Shown here: one piece after another, positions 52,086 through 60,418 of the stretch | Numbering within the stretch: position 1 is the first letter of the stretch | Layout of the letters: each line of letters opens with the position of its first letter | Program-made: the position numbers and the translations under genes | NCBI RefSeq assembly: GCF_003751225.1 | Contig: NZ_RJKE01000001.1 | Location: 4,650,001-4,714,000 of the forward strand | Direction of reading: 5' to 3' | Length of the DNA stretch: 64,000 bases | From: Actinocorallia herbida | GTDB lineage: Bacteria; Actinomycetota; Actinomycetes; Streptosporangiales; Streptosporangiaceae | The notes under the pieces: generated by a model | What the model was told of the DNA's origin: nothing | Seen by the model: only the letters and a program-made list of their open reading frames with translations | The model's database searches: none

Positions 52086-53999
52086 TCAGAGGCGCCAGAG
52101 CCGGACGCCATCGCCGCCCGCCGCGGCGAGGAGCGAGCCGTCCCGGCTGAACGCGAGGGCTGAGACGTCCCCTCCGGCCGGGAGGGGGGACGCGAGCGGT
52201 TCGGCCTGTCCGGCGGCGATCACGCGCCACAGCCGCACCATCTGGTCGGATCCACCGGTGGCCAGGGTCCTGCCGTCGCGGGTGAAGACCACGGACGTCG
52301 TGTGCCCGCTGGAGCCGGTGGAGAGCGTGCCGAGCGGGTTGTGGTCCTCCACGCTCCACCAACGGATCAGTTCGTCGCTGCCGGTGACGAGACTCCGGCC
52401 GTCGACGGAGAACACCACGGCGTTGACCGAGCTGGTGTGGCCCACGAGCGGAATGCCCTTCTCCGCCCGCGCTTCAACGGACCACACCCGCGCGGTCCTG
52501 TCGGTGCCTCCGCTGGCCAGAAGTGTGCCGTCGGGGCTGAACGCCACCGCGTAGACCTCGGAGTCGTGCCCGGCGAGCGGCTTGCCGACCGGGGTGCGGT
52601 CGGCAAGCCGCCACAGCCGCACCGTCGCGTCGGAACCGCCGGTGGCGAGCAGGTCCCCGTGCGGGCCGAACGCCAGCGCCTCGATGGAGATGGCGTGCCC
52701 GGTCAGGGGGCCGCCGAGCCGGGTGGCGTCGGCGACCCGCCACAGCCGCGCGGTCGCGTCCCGGCTGCCGGCGGCGAGGGTCGTGCCATCCGGGCTGAAC
52801 GCCACCGACGTGACCTCGCGGGTGAGGCCGGTGAGCGGTTCGCCCTTCCGGGCGAGGCCGGGGACGCTCCACAGGTGCACCGCCTCGTCCTCGCCGCAGG
52901 TGGCGAGGGTCGCGCCATCCGGGCTGAACGCGAGGGACATCACGAACCCGTCGAGCGGGAGGAAGGCGGGAGGCTTGATGGCGCGCAGCGGGGCGGTGCG
53001 GTCGCGCGGCGCACGGTTGAGCACCCAGGCGACGGGCACGCCGACCGAGGCCGCGGCGACGGCGCCCAGGCCGAGCAGGCCGCGGCGGTCCAGCCGACGG
53101 GAGGCCGGGACGTTCGGGGCGGGAGGGTCCTCCCGGGTCGGCGCGGCGGCGGGCGGATCCCCGAGCGGCCAGGCGACGGCCTCGACGGCGCGGCGCATCG
53201 TCGAGGCGTCGGGATGGCGGCGCGCGGGGTCCTTGGCCAGCGCGGTGGCCAGGACCGGATTCCAGGAGGACGGCAGCGTCGGGTCGAGCGCCGTGGGCGG
53301 GACGGGGACGCTGTGGAGGTGGTGGAAGATCAGTGCCGCGGCGGAGTCCGCGGTGAAGGGGGTCCGGCCGGTCAGGAGTTCGTAGAGCACGCAGCCGGTG
53401 GAGTAGAGGTCGGACGCGGGCCCGACGGGTTCTCCCGCGGCCTGCTCCGGCGACATGTAGGCGGGGGTGCCGATCCTCGTCCCGTCGGCGGTGAGGACGG
53501 TCGCGGCGCCGGACAGGAGACGGGCTATGCCGAAGTCCAGGACCTTCACGTGCGGGCGGGCGCCTTCGCGGCGGACCATGATGTTGCCCGGTTTGATGTC
53601 GCGGTGCACGACCGAGCGGGCATGGCTGTGCGCCAGCGCGTCGAGCACGGCCAGCACGATCCGCGCCGCCTCCTCCGGGGCCGGCGGATCGGTCTCGAGC
53701 AGCCGGTCGAGGGAGTCGCCCTCGATCAGCTCCATCACCAGGTAGGGCACCGGCCGGGACCCGGTGGTGTCGATCCCCGTGTCGTGCACGGTCACGATGT
53801 TGGGATGGGACAGGGCCGCGGCGGCGCGGGCCTCGCGCTGGAAGCGCGCCAGGTGGGCGTCGTCGCGGAGCAGGTCCGCGGAGAGGACCTTCACCGCCAC
53901 CGCCCGGTCCAGCTCCTGATCCCAGGCCCGGTGGACGACGCCCATGCCGCCGCTCCCCAGCCGTCGCTCCACTCGGTAGCGTCCCGCCAGAACATCCAT
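52086..53999 (-). CDS. Ser/Thr protein kinase with C-terminal seven-blade WD40 propeller
   Basis: A 637-aa kinase. The kinase domain covers residues ~1-265: LGSGGMGVVHRAWDQ (P-loop), AVKVL (Lys), VVHRDIKPGNIMV (catalytic loop), VLDFGIARLL (DFG), GTPAYMSPEQA (activation end). One membrane helix is near 315-335 (GLLGLGAVAAASVGVPVAWV). The external part holds exactly seven WD repeats (e.g. VTSVAFSPDGTTLAAGSRDA, IEALAFGPHGDLLATGGSDA, VYAVAFSPDGTLLASGGTDR), one complete propeller. It probably senses a protein ligand outside the cell. ATG 53999 is preceded by AGGGACGG. No obvious target gene nearby. Confidence 0.92.
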   Translation of the reverse strand: MDVLAGRYRVERRLGSGGMGVVHRAWDQELDRAVAVKVLSADLLRDDAHLARFQREARAAAALSHPNIVTVHDTGIDTTGSRPVPYLVMELIEGDSLDRLLETDPPAPEEAARIVLAVLDALAHSHARSVVHRDIKPGNIMVRREGARPHVKVLDFGIARLLSGAATVLTADGTRIGTPAYMSPEQAAGEPVGPASDLYSTGCVLYELLTGRTPFTADSAAALIFHHLHSVPVPPTALDPTLPSSWNPVLATALAKDPARRHPDASTMRRAVEAVAWPLGDPPAAAPTREDPPAPNVPASRRLDRRGLLGLGAVAAASVGVPVAWVLNRAPRDRTAPLRAIKPPAFLPLDGFVMSLAFSPDGATLATCGEDEAVHLWSVPGLARKGEPLTGLTREVTSVAFSPDGTTLAAGSRDATARLWRVADATRLGGPLTGHAISIEALAFGPHGDLLATGGSDATVRLWRLADRTPVGKPLAGHDSEVYAVAFSPDGTLLASGGTDRTARVWSVEARAEKGIPLVGHTSSVNAVVFSVDGRSLVTGSDELIRWWSVEDHNPLGTLSTGSSGHTTSVVFTRDGRTLATGGSDQMVRLWRVIAAGQAEPLASPLPAGGDVSALAFSRDGSLLAAAGGDGVRLWRL

Positions 54000-54100
54000 G
54001 GCCGTCCCTGTCCGCCGTCGTGCGGCCAAGTGTCCAAGAAAGAACACGGGAACGCCACGCATCGGAAGTTACGGCCCGCGCGACAACCGCACCCCGTGGG

Positions 54101-54904
54101 CTAGTCGCGCGGCAGAGGCCGGATGAGGACCTCTTGGGTCACGGAGGCGACGAGGGTGCCGGAGCGGGTGTAGAAGGTGCCGTGGGCCAGGCCCCGGGTG
54201 CTGGCGTAATTGGGGCTTTCGGTGTCGAAGAGGAGCCAGTCGTCCAGGGAGAACGGGCGGTGGAACCAGACGGCGTGGTCGAGGGAGGAGAGCTGGAAGG
54301 GGTTGCGGGGGTTCAGGCGGCCGAGGAAGGCGGTGCCGGCGAGGCCGATGTCGGAGGTGTAGGTGAGGGCGCAGACGTTGCGGAGGTGGTCGTCGCCGAG
54401 GGGGTGGCGGGAGCGCACCCAGATCTGGCGGCGCGGGAGGTCGGCGGCGGAGGAGACGTCGTTGAAACGGATCTCCAGGGAGCCCGCGTAGGCGCTCCAC
54501 CGGTCGGGAGCGGGTTCGGCGTCCTCCGGCGGCACCGTCTCCGGCATGGGCTTCTGGTGGGTGGGGCCCGACTCCTCGCCGTGGAAGGAGGCGGAGAGGC
54601 CGAAGATCGCTTTGCCGTCCTGGACGGCGACGACGCGCCGGGTGGTGAAGCTCCGGCCGTCGCGGACCCGGTCGACGCTGTAGACGATCGGCTGGTCGCT
54701 GCGTCCGCCGCGGATGAAGTAGCCGTGCAGCGAGTGGACGAACCTGTCGTCCGGCACGGTGCCGCCCGCCGCGACCAGCGCCTGCGCGGCGACCTGCCCG
54801 CCGAACGCGCGCTGCGGCGATCCGGCATGGCAGTGCCCCCGGAACAGGTCGGCCTCCAGCCGCTCGAGCCGCAGGGTCTCGCCGAAGCCCAGTTCGTCCG
54901 CCAC
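54101..54904 (-). CDS. acyl-CoA thioesterase II (TesB-like)
   Basis: A 267-aa double-hotdog thioesterase. The N-terminal half has QRAFGGQVAAQALVAAGGTV and LHGYFIRGGRSDQPIVYSVD, the C-terminal half SLDHAVWFHRPFSLDDWLLF and GTFYTRSGTLVASVTQEVLI. The catalytic Asp (LSSLDHAVWF) and Thr/Gln (VTQE) of TesB are at the expected places. It releases free fatty acids from acyl-CoA. GTG 54904 start. It has its own region, with the kinase gene ahead and the MFS gene divergent. Confidence 0.9.
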   Translation of the reverse strand: MADELGFGETLRLERLEADLFRGHCHAGSPQRAFGGQVAAQALVAAGGTVPDDRFVHSLHGYFIRGGRSDQPIVYSVDRVRDGRSFTTRRVVAVQDGKAIFGLSASFHGEESGPTHQKPMPETVPPEDAEPAPDRWSAYAGSLEIRFNDVSSAADLPRRQIWVRSRHPLGDDHLRNVCALTYTSDIGLAGTAFLGRLNPRNPFQLSSLDHAVWFHRPFSLDDWLLFDTESPNYASTRGLAHGTFYTRSGTLVASVTQEVLIRPLPRD

Positions 54905-55121
54905 CCGGACCTCCTTCCGTCACGACCGCGACGCCGCGGCCGGGATCGACACAAGCAGTAGCACGAACCGATCGCGCGGCCGCATCCGGCCTTCCCGGAA
55001 GCCGCGGACGGGAGGACTCCGAGGCCCGGACGCACACGACGCCACGGCGACGTCGAGGCCCCGCCCCGTTCCCCATTTCCCCTGTGCCCGCGGCGCCGGC
55101 GCTGTTACGATCACCGCGCTA

Positions 55122-55139
55122 GTTCGATATTCGACGAAC
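55122..55139. promoter_or_regulatory. operator candidate upstream of the MFS gene
   Basis: GTTCG and CGAAC inverted around ATATTCGA, with a further CGAAC copy just after (ACGAACAACGAAC). It is 21 nt before the MFS start. The ArsR regulator downstream of the pump is a likely binder. Confidence 0.55.
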
Positions 55140-55159
55140 AACGAACAGGACCCCCTCGC

Positions 55160-56380
55160 ATGGCGAAAGTCTCCGTGGACCGACCCGTGGCGCCGTCCGC
55201 GCATCCCCCTCCCAGCCGGATCGGCCTCGTCGGATTCACGACGATGTTCGTGATCGGCACCGACACCTTCCTCGTCGCGCCCCTGCTGCCCGACCTCACG
55301 CGCTCCTTCGGCGTCTCCACGGAGGTGTCGGGGTGGATGGTGAGCGGTTACGCGCTCGGGTACGCGCTGCTCGCCCTCGTCGCGGGCCCCCTGTCGGACC
55401 GCCGCGACCGGCGGCGCGTGCTGCTGTCGGGACTGCTGGCCTTCAGCGCCGCGACCGCGCTGTGCGGATGCGCCACGGGCTTCTGGTCGATGGTGGCGTT
55501 CCGGTTCCTGGCCGGGGCCGCCGCCGCGTTCGTCTCCCCGCAGATCTGGGCGTCGATCCCCGCGCTGGTGCCGCCCGGCCGGATCGTGCGCACGATGGGG
55601 CTGGCGACGGCGGGCCTGTCGACCGCGCAGTGCGCGGGCATCCCCCTGGGCGGCTGGCTCGCGACGGTCTCCTGGCGGCTGTCCTTCTGGACGGTCGGCG
55701 CGGTCGCGCTCGTCGTCTGGCTCGTGCTGCTGCGGATGTTCCCGTCGGTCCCGGCGGCCCCCGGCGCCGCGGGCGGGCTCCGCGCGACGCCGCGCCTGTA
55801 CGCCGCGATCCTCGGCAGGCGCAGGCTCGCGCTGTTCCTTCTGGGCTACTTCGTCTTCCAGGCGGGCAACCTCGGCTCCTTCTCCTTCGTCGGCACCTGG
55901 CTCACCCGCGACTTCGGGCTGAGCACGGGCTCGCTGAGCGCCGCGATGGTGGCGCTGGGCGCGGGCAACGTGGGGGGCTCGCTGCTCACCGGCCGCGTCG
56001 CCGGACGGTTCGGGCCGCGCCGCGCGCTCCTGCTCGGCCTCGCCGTCTCGGTCGCCCTCTTCTGCGCGCTGCCCTTCGCGCCGAACCTGGCCACGGCGCT
56101 CGTCCTGCTGTCCCTGATCGTCGGCGGGGTCGGGTTCATGTTCCCGGTCGTCATGACCCTGCTCCAGCAGGAGGCGGGCGACGCCCGGGGCACCGTCGCG
56201 TCGCTCGCCAACGCGGTGATGTACGGCGGGACTACCGTCGGCGCGGCGCTCTGCGGGCTGCTCATCACCGGCCTCGACGGGTTCTACGGCGTCGCCGGGT
56301 TCACGGTCGTGACGCTGCTGACCTCGACCGCCGTCTTCGCGGCCTCCGGACTGTTCCGGGCCGACCCGGCGACCGCGTGA
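55160..56380 (+). CDS. MFS transporter, DHA1 (12-TM) type
   Basis: A 406-aa pump with about 12 membrane helices. Motif A is at LVAGPLSDRRDRRRVLLSG (~75). Motif C-like G-rich TM5 is GLSTAQCAGIPLGGWLATVS. The second half begins near LFLLGYFVFQAGNLGSFSFV. Such pumps export drugs, sugars or arabinose-like molecules. It is followed after 91 nt by an ArsR-type regulator on the same strand, which may control the pump through the dyad at 55122. Confidence 0.87.
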   Translation: MAKVSVDRPVAPSAHPPPSRIGLVGFTTMFVIGTDTFLVAPLLPDLTRSFGVSTEVSGWMVSGYALGYALLALVAGPLSDRRDRRRVLLSGLLAFSAATALCGCATGFWSMVAFRFLAGAAAAFVSPQIWASIPALVPPGRIVRTMGLATAGLSTAQCAGIPLGGWLATVSWRLSFWTVGAVALVVWLVLLRMFPSVPAAPGAAGGLRATPRLYAAILGRRRLALFLLGYFVFQAGNLGSFSFVGTWLTRDFGLSTGSLSAAMVALGAGNVGGSLLTGRVAGRFGPRRALLLGLAVSVALFCALPFAPNLATALVLLSLIVGGVGFMFPVVMTLLQQEAGDARGTVASLANAVMYGGTTVGAALCGLLITGLDGFYGVAGFTVVTLLTSTAVFAASGLFRADPATA

Positions 56381-56471
56381 GCGATGCGGCTTTTTCCCCT
56401 AACGTAGGAGTCCGAGCGCACGGCGGCCGGAGATCCCGGACGCCGCGCCGGACCCCGACGAGGAGGCGCCC

Positions 56472-56795
56472 ATGCGGGCCCCGCTCTTCCACCCCGACCG
56501 GGCGGAGATCTCCCTTGACCAGGTGCTGCACGCGCTCAGCGATCCCCTTCGCCGCGACGTCGCCGCCCGCCTCAACGTCGAGGGACCCCTGTTGTGCGGC
56601 CAGTTGGCGTACCCGATCGCCAAGTCGACGCTCTCGCACCATCTGAAGGTGCTGCGCGAGTCCGGTCTGGTGCACACCGAGGTCCGCGGCACCACCCGCG
56701 TCATCCGGCTCCGCCGCGAGGACCTCGACGCGCGCTTCCCCGGCCTGCTCGACGCCGTCCAGATCCCCGCGCTCGCCGCCGCGACGCCGGGCTGA
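56472..56795 (+). CDS. ArsR-family transcriptional regulator
   Basis: A 107-aa winged-helix regulator: LDQVLHALSDPLRRDVAARL (helix 1-2), AKSTLSHHLKVLRESGLVHT (recognition helix) and the wing EVRGTTRVIRLRREDLDARF. No Cys pair for metal binding in the usual CxC or ELCVCDL position; only one Cys (LLCGQLAY). It is therefore probably not a metal sensor. GAGGAGGCGCCC precedes the ATG. Its partner is the MFS pump upstream. Confidence 0.9.
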   Translation: MRAPLFHPDRAEISLDQVLHALSDPLRRDVAARLNVEGPLLCGQLAYPIAKSTLSHHLKVLRESGLVHTEVRGTTRVIRLRREDLDARFPGLLDAVQIPALAAATPG

Positions 56796-56801
56796 CGGGA
56801 C

Positions 56802-57542
56802 TCAGCCCGCGACACGCCGACGGTGGGCCCGCTGCCGACAGGCCGCGCCGCAGTAGCGGGCGCGGCGGCCGGTGGGCCGGACCGGGAAGTCGACCCCGCA
56901 CTCCGCGCAGGGCGTGACGGTCTCCCCGAGCACCCCGAGATTGTCACGAAAGACCGAGGGTTCCGTGACAGCGTCGGGCGGGCGCAGGCCGTCCAGGGCC
57001 AACTGGACGAGCCTGCGGCCCGCCGCCCTGTCCCGCCGGGCGGCGAGGATCGCGCCGCACCCGATGGCGAGCGCGCCGACGTCCTCGGGACCGAGGTCCG
57101 CGCGGACGCCGCCGGCTCGCTGCGCCGCCCGGAGCAGCGCGGTCATGACCTGGTGGAAACGCAGCCTGGCCGCGGTGAGCATCGGCTGCGGCCAGCTCGC
57201 GTCTGCGGCGAGGACATCGCAGATGTGGCTGCGCCCGTACGAGCCCTCGACGACGTCCAGCAGGAACCCGAAGAACGCCTCGGTGGGCGCGGAGGTGGCC
57301 GTCCGCCGCTCGCCGATGGCGACCAGGTCGTGCAGATGCTGGGCGAACACCGCTTCGAGCAGGGCGTTCTTACTGGGAAAGTGCCGGTACACGGTGCCCG
57401 CGCCGACGCCGGCCCGGCGCGCGATCTCGCCGAGCGGGACCTCGAGGCCCTGTTCGGCGAACACCGCGCCCGCGACGGACAGCACCCTGGCCCGGTTGCG
57501 GCGGGCGTCGGCCCGGTCACCGCCGATGGACGGTTCGGTCAT
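56802..57542 (-). CDS. TetR-family regulator with C-terminal Cys-cluster extension
   Basis: A 246-aa protein. The TetR HTH is at ~15-60 (RARVLSVAGAVFAEQGLEVP, IARRAGVGAGTVYRHFPSKN). A ligand domain runs to ~190. The last 35 residues form an added module, TPCAECGVDFPVRPTGRRAR-YCGAACRQRAHRRR, with CxxC and CxxxC pairs plus a basic tail, like a treble-clef zinc finger. Such a tail is known on some small actinomycete proteins but is unusual on TetR. It is divergent from an NmrA-like reductase gene 108 nt away, its probable target. Confidence 0.87.
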   Translation of the reverse strand: MTEPSIGGDRADARRNRARVLSVAGAVFAEQGLEVPLGEIARRAGVGAGTVYRHFPSKNALLEAVFAQHLHDLVAIGERRTATSAPTEAFFGFLLDVVEGSYGRSHICDVLAADASWPQPMLTAARLRFHQVMTALLRAAQRAGGVRADLGPEDVGALAIGCGAILAARRDRAAGRRLVQLALDGLRPPDAVTEPSVFRDNLGVLGETVTPCAECGVDFPVRPTGRRARYCGAACRQRAHRRRVAG

Positions 57543-57576
57543 GTCACGAAACCCCTTGAGCGCCGGATCAACCGGG

Positions 57577-57590
57577 TTGGAGTATTCCAG
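57577..57590. promoter_or_regulatory. operator candidate between TetR and NmrA-like genes
   Basis: TTGGAGTATTCCAG contains TGGA and TCCA arms around GTAT, a short dyad in the divergent region, 35 nt from the TetR start. Confidence 0.45.
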
Positions 57591-57650
57591 ATATCCCCGG
57601 GATCACACACCCATCATGGCAACCGGCCTCCGGGGAACAGGGAGGACGAC

Positions 57651-58577
57651 ATGACCACCGAACCCACCCGTTCCGGCACCGGACCGGCCGCCGATGGACC
57701 CGTCGCCGTGACCGGCGCGACCGGCAAGCAGGGCGGCGCGACGGCACGCCGCCTGCTGGCCGCGGGCCGGCCGGTGCGCGCGCTGGTCCGGGACAAGTCC
57801 GCGCCCGCCGCCGCGGCGCTCGCGGACGCGGGCGCCGAACTCGCCCTCGCGGACTTCGACGATCCGGCGAGCCTGGTGCCCGCGCTGGAGGGGGCCACCG
57901 CCCTGTTCACCGTGCCTCCGGTCGCCTTCGGGCCGGCGGGCAGCGACGAGGAACTCGAGTTCGCCCGCGGCCGGGCCCTGACCGACGCGGCGGTGGCCGC
58001 GGGCCTCCGGCAGGTGGTCTTCACCGGCGTCGCCTCGACCTCCGGCGACTCGCTCGCGGCCTCGGGAAAGCGCCGCATCGAGGAGTACCTGCACGAGAAC
58101 GTCCCGCTGGTGACCGTGCTCCGCCCGGTGCGGTTCATGACGAACTACCTCGGGGTCTCCCACATCGGCCTGGACGGGTTCGTCGGCGGCGTCCACCGGC
58201 ACCTGTTCCCGCCGGACCAGCCCCTCCAGATCATCGCCCTGGAGGACATCGCCGAGTTCGCCGCACTCGCCTTCGAGCAGCCCGACCGCTTCGCCGGACG
58301 CACCCTGGAACTCGCGGGCGACGACCCGGCCCCGGTCGACGCCGTCGCCGCGATCGCCGCCGCGACCGGAACCACGCTGCGCTACGAGCAGTTCACCCAC
58401 GAGGAGGCGGCCGCGCTGCTCCCGGAGATCGCCGAGGTCCGCCGCCGCTGGGCCGCCGGGCAGCGCTGGCACGCCGACATCGAGGCCCTCCGCGTCATCC
58501 ACCCCGGCCTCCGCACCCTCGCCGACTGGCTGGCCGAAGGCGCCGCCGCCACCCTCCGCACCCACCTGACCGCCTGA
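57651..58577 (+). CDS. NmrA-like NAD(P)-binding reductase
   Basis: A 308-aa atypical short-chain dehydrogenase. The nucleotide site is AVTGATGKQGGATARRLLAA (~18-38, GxTGxxG). The conserved blocks VRALVRDKSAPAAAALADAG and LRQVVFTGVASTSGD follow. The NmrA C-terminal half includes VTVLRPVRFMTNYLG. There is no Tyr-x-x-x-Lys catalytic pair, as usual for redox-sensing NmrA proteins, so it may be a sensor or an isoflavone-reductase-type enzyme. GGGAGGAC precedes the ATG. Likely controlled by the divergent TetR. Confidence 0.87.
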   Translation: MTTEPTRSGTGPAADGPVAVTGATGKQGGATARRLLAAGRPVRALVRDKSAPAAAALADAGAELALADFDDPASLVPALEGATALFTVPPVAFGPAGSDEELEFARGRALTDAAVAAGLRQVVFTGVASTSGDSLAASGKRRIEEYLHENVPLVTVLRPVRFMTNYLGVSHIGLDGFVGGVHRHLFPPDQPLQIIALEDIAEFAALAFEQPDRFAGRTLELAGDDPAPVDAVAAIAAATGTTLRYEQFTHEEAAALLPEIAEVRRRWAAGQRWHADIEALRVIHPGLRTLADWLAEGAAATLRTHLTA

Positions 58578-58770
58578 CCCCGGCAGGCCGCGCCCGGCCG
58601 ACGTGAACGGGCCTCGTCTCGGCCACCACCGCAGACCGTCCCGCGTGTGGGACGGGGACGGGGACGGGCCTCGGCCCGGCACGTCGGCCGCGCAAGGACG
58701 ATCCGGCGCGTGGACGGCCTCGGTACAGCGATCTCCGCCGGACGAAGGCCGTCCCGCGCGCGGACGGGTC

Positions 58771-59478
58771 TCAGTCCAACGACGTCCGCTGGCGGGACGC
58801 CTCTGCGGCGAGGGTGTGGCCGGACTCGATGACCCGATCGAAGGCGGCGCGGGCCCCTTCCGGGTCGCCGTCGCGCTTGAGCAGGACGCCGAGGGCGAAG
58901 CCCGCTCGGGCGGCGTGGTCCGCGTGGCCGGACGAGATCGCCCGCTCATAGGCCGCACGCGCGCCCGGCACGTCGCCTCGGCGGGCCAGGAGCAGCCCCA
59001 GATTGAAGGCGGCCGCGGGAGCGTGCTCGGGATGGGCGGAGTCCATCGCGCGCGCGTAGGCGGCCCGCGCACCGGCGACGTCGCCCGCGGCGCCGAGCAG
59101 CACACCCAGGTCGAAGGCGGCTTTCGGCCCGTGCTCGCGATGCCCGGAGCCGATCGCCCTCTCGTAGGCGTCCCGCGCCCCGTCCGCGTCGCCTTCCCGT
59201 TCGAGCAGCTGCGCCAGGTGCACCGCCGCACGCGGCCCCTGCTCGGCATGCCCTGACTCCATCGCCTGGGCGAAGGCCGCCCGCGCGTCGTCCGCTTGAT
59301 CCCACTCCGCCAGCAACTGCCCGAGATCGACCGCCGCCCTGGGCCCGTACTCGACATCCCCGGACGCGATCACCCGCGCGTACGCCGCACAAGCCCCCCG
59401 CACGTCCCCCCGCCCGGCAAGCCCCCGAGCCACCTCGAACCCCTCCGCCCCGTCCCCGCTCACTGGCCCCTCCCCCAC
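58771..59478 (-). CDS. Sel1/TPR-like repeat protein
   Basis: A 235-aa soluble protein made of six near-identical ~34-residue repeats, each with the form A-FDLGVLL--AGD--GARAAY-RA--SGH-EH-P (e.g. GPKAAFDLGVLLGAAGDVAG, HAPAAAFNLGLLLARRGDVP). This is a TPR/Sel1-type solenoid, used for protein binding. The repeats are very similar at DNA level, so the count may vary between strains. No neighbours give a functional hint. Confidence 0.83.
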   Translation of the reverse strand: MGEGPVSGDGAEGFEVARGLAGRGDVRGACAAYARVIASGDVEYGPRAAVDLGQLLAEWDQADDARAAFAQAMESGHAEQGPRAAVHLAQLLEREGDADGARDAYERAIGSGHREHGPKAAFDLGVLLGAAGDVAGARAAYARAMDSAHPEHAPAAAFNLGLLLARRGDVPGARAAYERAISSGHADHAARAGFALGVLLKRDGDPEGARAAFDRVIESGHTLAAEASRQRTSLD

Positions 59479-59727
59479 CTGAGCGTGGAACCCGTCCCAC
59501 GCCCACCCATCAAAACCCTCACCTCCTCATTCTCTCCCACCTCAGACGGCGAACCATCCGGCCCCATCGCGCCTCGCCGCAGCTCCAGAGCCCCGGAACC
59601 GAGGCCGAGCCCGCCGGTGCGCACGCGCCGATCGCGGCTACCGGCGAGGCCCGGGATCCGACCGCGCATCCGCATCACCGGGCACGCCGCCGAGCCGGGT
59701 ACCGGCCCGGGCGACGTCATGGTCGCC

Positions 59728-60402
59728 TCAGCGGGGGTCTCCGGGGCGTCCGAGGGCCGGTGTGCCGTTCAGGTAGGTGAGGACCGCCTGGACTCGGCGG
59801 TGGCCGGAGTCTGCGGGGGCGAGGCCGAGCTTGAGGAAGATGTTGCCTATGTGCTTGTGGACGGCGTTGTCGGAGATGCGCATCCGGGCGGCGATGGTGG
59901 TGTTGTCGTGGCCCTCGGCCATGAGGGCGAGGGACTCGCGCTCGCGGGGGGTGAGGGCGTCGAGGGGGTCGCCGGTGCGGCGGGTGAGGAGCTGGGCGAC
60001 GACTTCCGGGTCCATCGCGGTGCCGCCGGCCGCGACGCGGCGCAGGGCGTCGACGAACTCGGCGACCCGGCCGACGCGGTCCTTGAGGAGGTAGCCGATG
60101 CCGCCGCGGCCGTCGGAGAGGAGCTCGCCGGCGTACTCGCGCTCGACGTACTGCGACAGCACGAGGATGGGCAGCGCGCCGTGCTCGCGGCGGGCCCGCA
60201 GCGCGGCGTGGATCCCCTCGTCGCGGAACGACGGCGGCAGCCGCACGTCGACGATGGCGACGTCGGGGCGGTGCGCGGCGACCGCGGCGAGGAACGCCTC
60301 GCCGTCGGTGACGACCGCCACGACGTCGCAGCCCTTCGCCGCCAGCAGCAGCTCGAGGCCGCTGGACAGCAGGACGTTGTCCTCGGCGATCACGACCCGC
60401 AC
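59728..60402 (-). CDS. two-component response regulator, NarL/FixJ family
   Basis: A 224-aa regulator. The receiver has the acidic pair RVVIAEDNVLL (~7), the phospho-Asp in VAIVDVRLPP (~52) and Lys in GYLLKDRVG (~107). A LuxR-type HTH follows at ~150-210 (LTPRERESLALMAEGHDNTT, SDNAVHKHIGNIFLKLGLAP). Its histidine kinase gene is directly upstream on the same strand with a 16-nt gap, forming a two-component operon. Confidence 0.92.
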   Translation of the reverse strand: MRVVIAEDNVLLSSGLELLLAAKGCDVVAVVTDGEAFLAAVAAHRPDVAIVDVRLPPSFRDEGIHAALRARREHGALPILVLSQYVEREYAGELLSDGRGGIGYLLKDRVGRVAEFVDALRRVAAGGTAMDPEVVAQLLTRRTGDPLDALTPRERESLALMAEGHDNTTIAARMRISDNAVHKHIGNIFLKLGLAPADSGHRRVQAVLTYLNGTPALGRPGDPR

Positions 60403-60418
60403 GGGAACTCCTCGATCT

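Noticed and set aside
58578..58770. Repeated GGACGGG/GGCCTCG words between the NmrA-like and repeat-protein genes
   Set aside because: Imperfect and irregular; ordinary GC-rich intergenic sequence.
59479..59727. Minus-strand open frame of 86 codons
   Set aside because: Gly/Arg-rich, no ribosome site, no motif; partly overlaps the repeat-protein gene start.
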